A stretch of 34,541 nucleotides of DNA, from contig DAVB01000067.1 of NCBI GenBank assembly GCA_002505455.1, positions 1 through 34,541 of the forward strand. The letters are read 5' to 3'. This DNA comes from Euryarchaeota archaeon UBA52 (GTDB taxonomy: Archaea; Thermoplasmatota; Poseidoniia; Poseidoniales; Thalassarchaeaceae). Under the pieces are notes generated by a model. It did not search any database, was not told the DNA's origin, and worked only from the letters and a program-made list of their open reading frames with translations. Below are positions 1 to 8,884 of the stretch, piece by piece. Each line of letters starts with the position of its first letter. The stretch's first letter is position 1. The translations under genes were made by a program, and so were the position numbers.

Positions 1-502
1 CGTCATCTCCGCCTATTAGCCCCTCCTGCTGGAGATTTGGCCCGTAGTATGGGGCCAACTTGGAACGGATTGGATTCTTAACTTTCTTTGAGAATGTCTC
101 CAAGCCGACATCTTCGACGAGGACTTGCAGCAGATGTCGTATTCGAACGGTCCCCTCTAATGTCCTCCCGGTCGTCTTCTCAAGAGTAGCATTAACACTG
201 CCCATCAGGTTCAGATCGGATTTCATCATATTCAGATCCTCATAGAGCGTTGCAGCGGTAGTAGCGCAAGGGGTGATTATGTCAAGCCCGAGATCTTCTG
301 CCATCGACATTGTTCTTGCATTCAGAGTTGCCTGAAGGGGCCGGTTTGCCTGGCCAAGTATTCCTGCTCCACAACTGGTTGCACCTGGTAAATCAATGAG
401 TTCGATGTCGAGGGACCGACAAGCTGCGCGCATGGTCTCATCGACCTCAGGGGCACTGCTATGAGCCACATTTCCCGGATGGTATGCAAATCGGATTGGC
501 AT
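1..502 (-). CDS. HdrB-like (CCG-domain) protein with degenerate cluster cysteines, partial
   Basis: The frame starts at an ATG at 502 and runs off the left edge (167 codons visible, C-terminus missing). The protein follows the plan of heterodisulfide reductase subunit B / CCG-domain proteins: a start like the usual YxPGC motif (here YHPGN, residues 7-11), a PGATSCGAG segment where CCG is expected (residues 39-47), an ITPCATT segment where CxxC is expected (76-82), and a PYYGPN segment where the second CCG domain normally has YYGC. Of the five cysteines expected in the first CCG domain only Cys44 and Cys79 remain; Asn11, Ser43 and Thr82 replace the others, and Pro replaces the first Cys of the second domain. 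Canonical HdrB binds noncubane [4Fe-4S] clusters with these cysteines, so this copy probably cannot. It lies 11 bp after the flavodoxin/SdhB-like gene, behind a GAGG-type ribosome site, and is likely its partner. The family call rests on motif layout read by eye. Confidence 0.6.
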   Translation of the reverse strand, partial: MPIRFAYHPGNVAHSSAPEVDETMRAACRSLDIELIDLPGATSCGAGILGQANRPLQATLNARTMSMAEDLGLDIITPCATTAATLYEDLNMMKSDLNLMGSVNATLEKTTGRTLEGTVRIRHLLQVLVEDVGLETFSKKVKNPIRSKLAPYYGPNLQQEGLIGGDD

Positions 503-513
503 ATGCGGCGGCC

Positions 514-2709
514 TCAGAATCTTCGATCTAGACTATTGAAAATTGATACGACCTCGTGATGCTTGTCGACTCTCTTGTTGAACTGCCTCGGCATCTTTCC
601 TAGCCCTGCGGGAGGGGCAACCAATGCCAGGATATCATTTACCATCTTGCCACCGGTTCTTGTGAATCCTGTGACCATTCTCGCAGTGACGCCGGATGAG
701 AGATTCGAGAGTAGGCCGAGAGGGCCGAGTACTTGACGATAAAGTACCGTATCATTCACCTTTCCACTGCTCTTCAAAGTCCATGCATACCACCAAACAT
801 GCTTTCCGTGGCGCCCATTGAACCCATTGACCTCCAAAGCGCGTGTTCTAGCGCTTGACAGGGCTGCTTGGATATCGCGTCCGGCGAGAGGTTGTCTTCC
901 AAATGGTGCCAAGTCCGTCTCAGCCAATATTGTATCTGCACCTGCCAGGATGGTATCAATCGCACTTATCCTCTTATCCGATGTACGTGGATCGCATCTT
1001 CTGACCCACAAATCCAGACACACAGATGGGCCGAGATACGAGTCGGCATAGGCAACAGCATCGGAGCATGAGTGTATGGCTTGGGGGCCAACGTGGTTGG
1101 ACATTGCATGCAATTCGGCTGCCTTGGAGGGCTCCATTGGCCCGATGGCTACTCCTTGCTCGGAGTTTACTGCTTCTCTGGTTCTCGAAACGTGCCATAT
1201 AGAAGCTGTTTCTCGCTTCTTCAGTAAGCTATCGAAATCAACGCACAAGTCTCTCAATACATCGTATCCAGGAAGTGGCTCTATCGTCAACATCACAGGG
1301 CCTGGCCTCCCATTTGAAAGGCGGTCTATCCTTGTGGACCCCGGCAATGTGACACGCCCATTGACCAACAATGCCGTACAAGGATCATGGGGGGGGCCGT
1401 CTGTAAAGCACAGGCTTCCATCGTGAGTCCTCTGTATAGATCGAAGTGCGTCCATGAGGGTCGTGTGTCCGTTTAGAGAGCACAACCATGTATCAGTACC
1501 ACTTGTTTTCTCATGCGGGTCGTACCTGAAAACACTGAGTTGAGCCTCGATTTCCCCTGCGGATAGATCGGGTAGCGTGAATCCATCCTCTCCTTCTGCG
1601 GCTGAAACTCCTCCACTTACTAGATCACGTATCGCATCAATCAGTCCTTCATGGAGATTCCCTGAATCGTCGGTTGCCGATAGCATGGTGAGTGCTTCTT
1701 CCGCCCAAAGGGATGCAGGAGCCTCGTAATCGACATCACAATCGACCCGTTTTGCCACTCTCTTTGCACCCAACTCTTCCAACCTATTGTCCCAGTCTTT
1801 ACCAGACTGACAAAATAGTTCGTAGGAAGTGTCACCAAGTGCTAGGACTGAGAAAGACATGCCATCCATCCTAGGAGCGCCGTCGGAAGCTGCAGCCTGC
1901 CAAAGGGCCTCGGCATTGTCGGGCATCTCGCCCTCGCCCCATGTGGAACAAACAATTGCGACGCGCTTCATAGAAGCCATGGAATTGATATCGAAGCCGT
2001 CCATATCGTGAACAACACCTTCCAAGCCATATTGACTAGCATTCTTTGCCAACTTGGCGGCCAATTCTTCTGAATTCCCGGATTGGGACCCGAAGAACAC
2101 ATTCAATGTCCTATCTCCAGCAGAAAGAAATGCTTCAAGATCGCCACTATCAGCAGAGGGTCCAGAAGTGTCCGATGCGGATTCTTCAAGGGTCTCAGGC
2201 TCAGGTTCCGAAGAAAGAACGCCCACCTTATCTTCTTCAAAGACGCCCGATGAGTTGACGGCCGCGAATTTAGATAATGCTTCTAAAGTGAAAGCGGCTG
2301 CAGGATCTTCATACTCCACATCACAATCTAGCCTAGCCACCAGTCGATTTGCTCCTTGCTTCTCGAACCAAGAGTCCCAATCCTTTCCTGACTGACAGAA
2401 AAGATCGTAGGAGGTGTCCCCTAATCCACAAACAGCGAAGTGGCATCCTTCCAAAGAAGGGGCGGCATCAGAACTTGCAGCTTGCCACAAATCCTCTGCA
2501 TTGTCAGGCATCTCGCCCTCGCCCCACGTGCTGCAGAAAATGAGAATGCGCTGATTTGAGGATATATCTGCTAGCGTGATCTCATCCATTCCCTTTGAAA
2601 TCGGCGTGAGGCCGTATTTGCTACTAAGTTTGGAGGCGGTCACTGCGAGGTCTTCTGAGTTGCCTGATTGGGAACCAAATAAAATCAACAATGGAAGATT
2701 TTCACTCAT
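514..2709 (-). CDS. Tandem flavodoxin domains fused to an SdhB-like region lacking most Fe-S cysteines
   Basis: The frame is open from a GTG at 2790 (758 aa). I prefer the ATG at 2709, which puts the first flavodoxin strand at the N-terminus (731 aa); an ATG at 2730 is also possible. Numbering here is from the GTG. Two flavodoxin domains (about 33-175 and 228-370) each carry an FMN phosphate loop GSQSGNSE, a STWGEGEMPDNAE loop and a GDTSY-(D/E)LFCQSGKDWD segment, closest in pattern to the FMN domain of sulfite reductase CysJ. An acidic linker of about 50 aa separates them. Residues 418-600 follow SdhB: FRYDP, MDALRSIQ, VNGR, PLPGYDVLRDLCVDFD and YLGPSVCLDLWVRRCDPR. The [2Fe-2S] cysteines are reduced to Cys461 and Cys471, and the CxxCxxCxxxCP motif to roughly Cys575. 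The frame slightly overlaps or abuts the thermosome stop upstream. Likely role: flavin electron transfer to or from an iron-sulfur-poor SdhB/HdrB scaffold; substrate unknown. Confidence 0.75.
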   Translation of the reverse strand: MSENLPLLILFGSQSGNSEDLAVTASKLSSKYGLTPISKGMDEITLADISSNQRILIFCSTWGEGEMPDNAEDLWQAASSDAAPSLEGCHFAVCGLGDTSYDLFCQSGKDWDSWFEKQGANRLVARLDCDVEYEDPAAAFTLEALSKFAAVNSSGVFEEDKVGVLSSEPEPETLEESASDTSGPSADSGDLEAFLSAGDRTLNVFFGSQSGNSEELAAKLAKNASQYGLEGVVHDMDGFDINSMASMKRVAIVCSTWGEGEMPDNAEALWQAAASDGAPRMDGMSFSVLALGDTSYELFCQSGKDWDNRLEELGAKRVAKRVDCDVDYEAPASLWAEEALTMLSATDDSGNLHEGLIDAIRDLVSGGVSAAEGEDGFTLPDLSAGEIEAQLSVFRYDPHEKTSGTDTWLCSLNGHTTLMDALRSIQRTHDGSLCFTDGPPHDPCTALLVNGRVTLPGSTRIDRLSNGRPGPVMLTIEPLPGYDVLRDLCVDFDSLLKKRETASIWHVSRTREAVNSEQGVAIGPMEPSKAAELHAMSNHVGPQAIHSCSDAVAYADSYLGPSVCLDLWVRRCDPRTSDKRISAIDTILAGADTILAETDLAPFGRQPLAGRDIQAALSSARTRALEVNGFNGRHGKHVWWYAWTLKSSGKVNDTVLYRQVLGPLGLLSNLSSGVTARMVTGFTRTGGKMVNDILALVAPPAGLGKMPRQFNKRVDKHHEVVSIFNSLDRRF

Positions 2710-2786
2710 AGCAACAACCCCTGCCCGCATATGCGATTGATTTTGTCCTAGTATGGCGACTCTTGAACTTGATGATTGTACGGGCT

Positions 2787-4403
2787 TCACATATCTAATC
2801 CGTCGAAATCACCGTCCATTGCGGGAGATCCCCCTTTGCTGGATATCACATCATCGATTCTTAGAATCATTACTGCAGTTTCGCTTGCAGATTGGATAGC
2901 CTGCTCGACGACTCTGGTCGGTTCATACACCTTCCCAGCTTGCATATCTACGACGCCTCCATCGTAAACATTGACTCCGTGACGGTTTTTACCCTCGGAA
3001 TGTGCCTTCCTCAGAGCGATGATCGTATTGACGGGGTCTAGGCCCGCGTTCTCTGCTAGGGTCCTGGGGATGACTTCAAGAGCGCCGGCGAATGCTTCGA
3101 TCGCCATCTGCTCCCTGCCTCCAACGCCTTCGGCATACGATCGGAGATCCCTGCTCACTGCGGCCATTACCGAGCCGCCACCGGTCAGGACCTGTCCGTC
3201 TTCGTGAGCCACTGAGACTACTCCGATGGCGTCATCGAAAGCTCGTCTGATTTCATCCACGACATGTTCAGTGCCGCCACGGAGAAGTACGGAAACCGCC
3301 TTGGCTTGCTCACAACCGGTGATGAAAACCATGTCCGAGTCTCCGATTTTTCTTTCATCTACACGTGCAGCGTCACCGAGATCTTCAGATGACAAGTCGT
3401 CTAGGGTGGTTACAATTCTGCCTCCAGTGGCCTTGGATAGCGCTTCCATATCGCTCTTCTTTGCTCTCCTTATGGCAAAGATTCCTGCCTTGGCCATATG
3501 GTGCTGAGCCAGGTCATCGATTCCTTTCTGACAGATCAAGACATTTGCGCCGGAAGAGGATATAGTATCTACAAGCCCCTTGATGAAGGATTCTTCCTCT
3601 TCTAAAAATTGGGAGAGCATACTTGGGTCAGTAATCTGTATTTTCGCGTCGACTTCGGTCTTCTTGACCTCGATAGCGGAGTTAACGAGTGCGATCTTGG
3701 CTCCCTCTACAGAGCGTGGCATCCCTGAATGTACTCTTTCCTTGTCCAGGATAATGCCGTCAACTAGCGAGCTGTCTTTGATCGAGCCCCCTTGCTTCTT
3801 TTCGACCTTGACGTCATCGAGGTCGACTATCACTCCGCCGTCATCCTTCTGAGCTACAGCGATTACTGCCCTGACACATATGTCAGAGAGGAACTCCTTG
3901 ACCGCCCCCGCACTCTTCCCAGTCAGCGCAGTCTTAGCGACTTCAGCAAGTGTCTCCTCATCCACCTCTATAGCATGGTCGTCAATCAAATCGATGGCCT
4001 TATCCGCTGCTAATCGGAAACCCTCGCAAATTACGGTCGGGTGCACATTCTGTTCGATTAAGTCCTCAGATCTCTTTAGCAGTTCGCCTGCTAGAACGAC
4101 CGCGGTGGTCGTCCCGTCGAAGCAATGCTGCTCTTGCGTTTTTGCTATTTCAATAATCATCTTGGCAGCAGGATGTTCGATATCCATCTCTTTGAGAATG
4201 GTTGCGCCGTCATTGGTGATGACCACGTCGCCCATGCTGTCTACAAGCATCTTATCCATGCCTTTTGGCCCTAAAGTTGACCTTACTGCCTCGGCAACTG
4301 CCTTCGCAGCTGCTATGTTGTTGCTCTGTGCAGTTCTACCGCTGGTTCGTGTGGTTCCTTCTTTTAGGATGAATATAGGCTGCTGTCCGTTCGTCATAGG
4401 CAC
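2787..4403 (-). CDS. ths: Thermosome subunit (group II chaperonin)
   Basis: This 538-aa protein is an ATP-dependent cytosolic folding machine subunit; such subunits form two stacked eight- or nine-membered rings. It shows the family signatures throughout: RTSGRTAQSNNI near the N-terminus, the STLGPKGMDKML nucleotide-binding segment, ITNDGATIL, DGTTTAVVLAGELL, LTGKSAG, and the C-terminal GGG(S)VMAA region. Length is normal for the family (about 540). The C-terminus ends in an acidic FDGLDM tail instead of Gly-Gly-Met repeats. One oddity is that the usually near-invariant EDEVGDGTT stretch reads EQHCFDGTT: the catalytic-loop Asp is kept but the preceding Gly is Phe. The start ATG at 4403 follows a GGTG ribosome site 6 nt upstream; an ATG two codons in is an alternative. 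It sits 62 bp after a large surface-protein gene and before the flavodoxin/SdhB-like gene, all on the minus strand. Confidence 0.95.
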   Translation of the reverse strand: MPMTNGQQPIFILKEGTTRTSGRTAQSNNIAAAKAVAEAVRSTLGPKGMDKMLVDSMGDVVITNDGATILKEMDIEHPAAKMIIEIAKTQEQHCFDGTTTAVVLAGELLKRSEDLIEQNVHPTVICEGFRLAADKAIDLIDDHAIEVDEETLAEVAKTALTGKSAGAVKEFLSDICVRAVIAVAQKDDGGVIVDLDDVKVEKKQGGSIKDSSLVDGIILDKERVHSGMPRSVEGAKIALVNSAIEVKKTEVDAKIQITDPSMLSQFLEEEESFIKGLVDTISSSGANVLICQKGIDDLAQHHMAKAGIFAIRRAKKSDMEALSKATGGRIVTTLDDLSSEDLGDAARVDERKIGDSDMVFITGCEQAKAVSVLLRGGTEHVVDEIRRAFDDAIGVVSVAHEDGQVLTGGGSVMAAVSRDLRSYAEGVGGREQMAIEAFAGALEVIPRTLAENAGLDPVNTIIALRKAHSEGKNRHGVNVYDGGVVDMQAGKVYEPTRVVEQAIQSASETAVMILRIDDVISSKGGSPAMDGDFDGLDM

Positions 4404-4465
4404 ACCTTGCTGGCATGCGAGCCAAGAGAGGGGCCGTCATAAGCCCTGTCACTCCGGAAAAGGTG

Positions 4466-7400
4466 CTAATCATCCTGATCAGGGGGCAGAGGAGGGGGTG
4501 ACGGCGGTTGCTGAAAGATTGACTGTGCGCCTCCAAGAGGGGAATTAGCAACTTGATCTTGCGAAGGAAGGTAATCGCCATATTGCTGGCCGTCGAAATT
4601 CGTGTATTCCTCCATGGGGCCGCCTGCGCCACGGAATATTCTGAATGCTGTAAGCAAGATGGTTATAGCGCCAATTAGCCCTACTGCGATGAAAAGGTAG
4701 TTGCCCAGAGTTAATCCTATTTCTTCGACGTCTGGCCCTACTTCTACGGGATTCGATTTAACCATCGTAAGAGGGGTGCTACTGCTGGTCTTGTCTATGT
4801 CTGTGTCAACTAGAAGTGTGAGTTCAAAGTCTGCATTATTCTCCTCAAGATTTCGAAGGTTCTGCTCATTTACCACAACTGTGACTGTGACGACTCTCAA
4901 TTCATCGGTGTCCAATACAAAGTCGCGATCGCCGGTCTCTACCCTTGCATCAAAGACGTTGAAGAACAAGTCCGATTGCCTATCTATGTCCACTCTTACC
5001 AGCTGCTCGTAGGAGGGGTGCAAATTCCTGATGGAGAATGAGAGTTCGTATGATCCCTCATCGGATATGGTTAGTCGTGATTGCTCGGGGAAAATCTGAA
5101 GCCATCCGACGGATCCAACATCGAAAACTGCCGAACCTGAATCAGTCACCACTATGTTCCTCTGTGCCGCTACATCTGACGAAGCATGCATCGAAACAAT
5201 TCGCTCTCCGAATGTTCCGGAGTCGAAACTATACGAAGCCGTCACGTTATAGGAAGCTCCTGGCTGAATCCAAGGGGTCAAGTCTCCGTCTTCACCGCTA
5301 TCTACATTCACGTCATCTAGATGTTCGAACGATAATCGATACCTATCGACTTGATTTCCCCTGTTCCACACTTCCCATCGAAGAGTTCTGGGTTCGTCGC
5401 CTCCCCGGTATACCTCTTCGGACATATCCAGGTCAGCAACCTCGACTAGTTGAGTTGATGGGACTGTGATTAGCATGTTGGCTTGAGTCTCATAACTGGG
5501 GTCTGACTGACTCCTTGCCGTTATCTGGACCACGTACGACTCATTCTGAACCCCATATGGCATAGGCAGGAGGAGCAAGGCCGCAGTGTCCCCGCCGAAT
5601 GGATCAATCCCCAGGGTCGAGGGCGTGCTAAGCTGTGCCCGCATGGATAGGTCGGCTGTAACGAATAGATCGAAGGCTTCCTCTGAGTTTCCGTGATTGA
5701 TTAAGACTATCTCGACAATCCTGGATACATTATCCGCAGGTATGGTAGCCTCGGTGAACTCAGGTATGATTTCGAGTTCTAACTTGTTCAATATCTGTAT
5801 CTTCAGGAGTCGGTCTGCAGGGAAGTTGTTTGGAGCCTTTCCATTGACATCAATCCTCAGATCGTACACTCCCGGTATTGCATCTTCTGGCACAGTGACA
5901 TGGGCAATAAGATCGACTTCTTGTCCTATGGATGTGAATATTGTCTCAACGTCATCCCCGCCCTCATTCGTCCACCTAATCAGTTGGGAGGGGTCCCATG
6001 TTGGCTCATCAAGGTAAACACCACCGAGGTTCCAGCTGCCTATCTGATTGCCTGTGTTGCTGAATGTCAGAGGCACCGCTCCTGAGTCTCCAGGGAACAT
6101 CTGGAGATGGGGGTCTCCACCAGACGGGTTGTACTCAAGATCGATAAACCCAGAATAAGACGGTTGAACGTCGATATATTGGACGATTGGCTTACCTAAA
6201 TCGAGTTTCGAGACATTGGTCAGACCATCATTGATATGTATATGCCATTCCAACGATTCCACAGATACGCTCGCAGGTATTGAGAGATTGAACCATGCTG
6301 GCATAGTGCTCTGTGCCTTGATATTCTTAGTCACGATGAACGAATCCTTGTCATTGGTTCCAGGGGTGTCTATCCTGATTAGATCTGGCCATGAAGAGTT
6401 AGTAACTTCGCTGTATATTCTCAGTGTAATGTCGACGTAACCATTGTTGGTTATTCCACATTGAAGTTCTACGGGATCTCCCACGGGTATGACTGGGTGT
6501 GCTTCTATGCCCTCTTTGTAATCGCCAGCACAATCTACGGAGATTGTGTATTGAGGTATTTTCTCGATTGCGAACATCAGGAAACCGTCCACCTCTATGC
6601 CGGGTGTTGCGTTAGTTCCGTCACTCTCGAAAAGATACGACATCCTATATTCTGCGCGAGGATGGACATCGGACATGTCCCAAATCACTTGTTCCCAAGA
6701 GCCGTTTGTTGGAAGTGTCATATTTGTTAGATTGAGTTGTTCCGTGTTAAGTCCGGAAACAGCTTGCAGGGATACTGAGTCTCCTAGGCCCATCTCGCCT
6801 CTTGCATGCGTGACCAGTTGAATGGAATAGAATTGGTAACCCCTTACTATCGCGCCGCACATGAATGTGTCGTGAACGGTGCTGATTTGGGTATCCATGG
6901 ATCCATCGCCCATTCCATGGAGCATTGTTCCGTCCGAGAATACGTCTGTACAAGCAGTATCCAAGGCTCTGAAGCCGAGATGAAGTCTGTCTATTCGGCC
7001 ACTGGCATAGTCTAACCCGCTATTTCCGGAAACGCGCCAGTGTGCTGATCCGACTGCGGATGAGTTTTCGGAGTAGTCCAATCTCCAATGTCCTGCATCG
7101 TCCGGATCTGTTGACAATGTGCCGTCTGCATCATATCCGGCAGTCATCCATATGAGTCCGTTATTTGGAGGATTTGGGCAGTTGGCTACCCCGTCGCCGT
7201 CAACATCCGAACACCACCCCTCGTCAAGAGGGTCATCTATCACTGCAACAGGGATTTCTCTCTCCAAATAATCATTCAGAGGGTCTTCGTCGATACCAAC
7301 ACCTGAGTATATTTCGACTGAAACAAGCAAACCTCCTGAAAGTTCACCTTCTTCTGAAAGTACGCTATGCGAGTAATTTGGAACGTATGTGAATGACTGC

Positions 7401-7777
7401 TCTTGCGCCTCCCCCCCGGTCAGGGTTGCATTTGATATGAATTCAGCAAGTGTAATCCCTACTGGGTGTGTAACATTCACATAATAATCAGCGTACTGGC
7501 CCTGTGCGCCTATCCCTATCTGGGTGATTGTGACATCGATCGTCAGAGACTGGTGTCTCACGATGTACTCTGAAAATGAACCGTCTGGTTGTTCCCATGT
7601 GGGGAGTTGTTTGCCTGTACTAGAAAATTCGATTGAAGAGACTTCGAAATCGGTGATCGCGGCTCGTGGCCCCTGTGATTGTTGTTCACCGTCATCAAGA
7701 GGGGATACAGCAAGCGGGTAAGCCGATGCCATCATGAGTGCGAATAGCAGAGATAGCGCTGCGACGCGTCCAGCCAT
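4466..7777 (-). CDS. Large secreted surface protein with C-terminal membrane anchor
   Basis: Starting from the ATG at 7777 the product is about 1103 aa; a GTG at 7801 adds 8 residues and has a GGTGAG site 11 nt upstream. A signal peptide (MAGR then a hydrophobic run ending in ASAYPLAVS) leads into a long beta-rich ectodomain with many N-x-S/T sites and a thrombospondin-type-3-like calcium motif (DVDGDGVANCPNPP) near residue 190. Repeated modules of about 100-130 aa with the pattern PGD...V.L.F.NTGN...W and conserved I.V.NHGN / V.NRGNQVDRY turns look like CARDB/NEW3-type adhesion-like domains. One TM helix lies near 1040-1060, followed by a short cytoplasmic tail ending in a PPSPPPLPP proline run. 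The role is probably cell-surface structure or attachment. It shares no sequence signature that ties it functionally to the thermosome downstream. Confidence 0.75.
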   Translation of the reverse strand: MAGRVAALSLLFALMMASAYPLAVSPLDDGEQQSQGPRAAITDFEVSSIEFSSTGKQLPTWEQPDGSFSEYIVRHQSLTIDVTITQIGIGAQGQYADYYVNVTHPVGITLAEFISNATLTGGEAQEQSFTYVPNYSHSVLSEEGELSGGLLVSVEIYSGVGIDEDPLNDYLEREIPVAVIDDPLDEGWCSDVDGDGVANCPNPPNNGLIWMTAGYDADGTLSTDPDDAGHWRLDYSENSSAVGSAHWRVSGNSGLDYASGRIDRLHLGFRALDTACTDVFSDGTMLHGMGDGSMDTQISTVHDTFMCGAIVRGYQFYSIQLVTHARGEMGLGDSVSLQAVSGLNTEQLNLTNMTLPTNGSWEQVIWDMSDVHPRAEYRMSYLFESDGTNATPGIEVDGFLMFAIEKIPQYTISVDCAGDYKEGIEAHPVIPVGDPVELQCGITNNGYVDITLRIYSEVTNSSWPDLIRIDTPGTNDKDSFIVTKNIKAQSTMPAWFNLSIPASVSVESLEWHIHINDGLTNVSKLDLGKPIVQYIDVQPSYSGFIDLEYNPSGGDPHLQMFPGDSGAVPLTFSNTGNQIGSWNLGGVYLDEPTWDPSQLIRWTNEGGDDVETIFTSIGQEVDLIAHVTVPEDAIPGVYDLRIDVNGKAPNNFPADRLLKIQILNKLELEIIPEFTEATIPADNVSRIVEIVLINHGNSEEAFDLFVTADLSMRAQLSTPSTLGIDPFGGDTAALLLLPMPYGVQNESYVVQITARSQSDPSYETQANMLITVPSTQLVEVADLDMSEEVYRGGDEPRTLRWEVWNRGNQVDRYRLSFEHLDDVNVDSGEDGDLTPWIQPGASYNVTASYSFDSGTFGERIVSMHASSDVAAQRNIVVTDSGSAVFDVGSVGWLQIFPEQSRLTISDEGSYELSFSIRNLHPSYEQLVRVDIDRQSDLFFNVFDARVETGDRDFVLDTDELRVVTVTVVVNEQNLRNLEENNADFELTLLVDTDIDKTSSSTPLTMVKSNPVEVGPDVEEIGLTLGNYLFIAVGLIGAITILLTAFRIFRGAGGPMEEYTNFDGQQYGDYLPSQDQVANSPLGGAQSIFQQPPSPPPLPPDQDD

Positions 7778-7880
7778 GTCTGCGACGGCCGATAACAGCA
7801 CACATAGAGGTTCTCACCTGATGAGCCGTTCACGGCGATGCGCGAAATGTGCAACAAGGAGGGGCTGAGCGGCTGCTTGA

Positions 7881-8882
7881 ATGAAGGACTTATGCGTCTT
7901 GCTTTTCGGGGCCGGGCCGATGTTGACCAAGAATAGCCGGCATAGGGCATTCCTGATGCTGGTGGTACTCGGCCAGGTATCTTTCGTACCGATAGTAATT
8001 TTCGGATTGACTAGATTCATCGAAACGGGTTGGAGCGACGGTAGTCCATTCCTCCTTTTCAGATGGGATCTGATACCTTGGATATGCTCTACAGGCATTT
8101 TCTACGGTATGATGTCTCTGGCTCTTGCAGTATTGATGAGTGGTTGGATGCCTGCAGCAATTGCTCTCAGAGGTGGTTGGTTTGCATTCTTTGGAATCAG
8201 AGGACGTAGTAGGGACCCTAGGTGGGTAGACAGAGCGTCTACCGATTTGTCTAGAAGCCCATATGGGAGGTTGGCAACGCTTACATCCAGGCAGCGTGAT
8301 CGTTTCGAGTTGATATTTATCCATGGCGGACTGCAGATGCTCGCCATCCCAATACAAGCCGTATTGATCGGCCTCCCCATTCTTACGATAGAGTATCTGC
8401 CGGAAGGCATCATCAGAAGTGGCACTACGCTTGAGTTGGTTAGCGTGGTGTACCTCGTTTCATTGTGGATTGGAATGAGGGTGCAAGCTGCTTATTCCCA
8501 CAGGCTAGTAGTACCTGCCACTCTTGCGCGCCGATTCCTTGGAAGGACTGCTCAGATGTCATGGGTTCTTCCCGTAATCGTGTACTGGTTTATCGCCAGA
8601 ACCGTGCTTGTTTCTCTTCTATCTCTGATGAGTATCGATCTCAGTGCCCAGACGATTGAATTCGACATACTGATACTGGAAGAAATATTGCCAGTGGAGC
8701 AGGCTTCGGGGAATACTTCGTTAATCGACTTGATTGTTGCAATGGGTGTCCTGCCGATTGCCACGTTTACAACGATCTCAGTTTTGGCTGGCGGGTATGA
8801 TGTGCCAGACTGGATGGATCCGAGTAAGCTTGTAGGTAATATGAGGGACGGGGTCCTTACCGATGGAGGGGGCGAGCAGTAG
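7881..8882 (+). CDS. Six-TM integral membrane protein, unknown function
   Basis: The 333-aa product has about six hydrophobic helices, near residues 24-45, 63-92, 148-172, 185-203, 226-250 and 282-304. They are separated by a basic cytoplasmic-type loop at 100-145 (RGRSRDPRWVDRAS, TSRQRDRFE) and end in a short hydrophilic tail rich in Asp/Gly. The general look (hydrophilic N-terminus, then clustered helices with small loops) recalls Yip1-type membrane proteins, but I see no decisive motif and make no functional call. It is transcribed divergently from the large surface-protein gene (103 bp between the two starts) and converges on the aminotransferase with only 2 bp between stop codons. An internal ATG at 7920 is an alternative start. 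Confidence 0.7.
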   Translation: MKDLCVLLFGAGPMLTKNSRHRAFLMLVVLGQVSFVPIVIFGLTRFIETGWSDGSPFLLFRWDLIPWICSTGIFYGMMSLALAVLMSGWMPAAIALRGGWFAFFGIRGRSRDPRWVDRASTDLSRSPYGRLATLTSRQRDRFELIFIHGGLQMLAIPIQAVLIGLPILTIEYLPEGIIRSGTTLELVSVVYLVSLWIGMRVQAAYSHRLVVPATLARRFLGRTAQMSWVLPVIVYWFIARTVLVSLLSLMSIDLSAQTIEFDILILEEILPVEQASGNTSLIDLIVAMGVLPIATFTTISVLAGGYDVPDWMDPSKLVGNMRDGVLTDGGGEQ

Positions 8883-8884
8883 GC

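Noticed and set aside
3880..4548. 222-aa plus-strand frame
   Set aside because: It is antisense to the thermosome gene and its upstream gap; composition (Ser/Ala/Val runs) is that of a shadow of a real gene.
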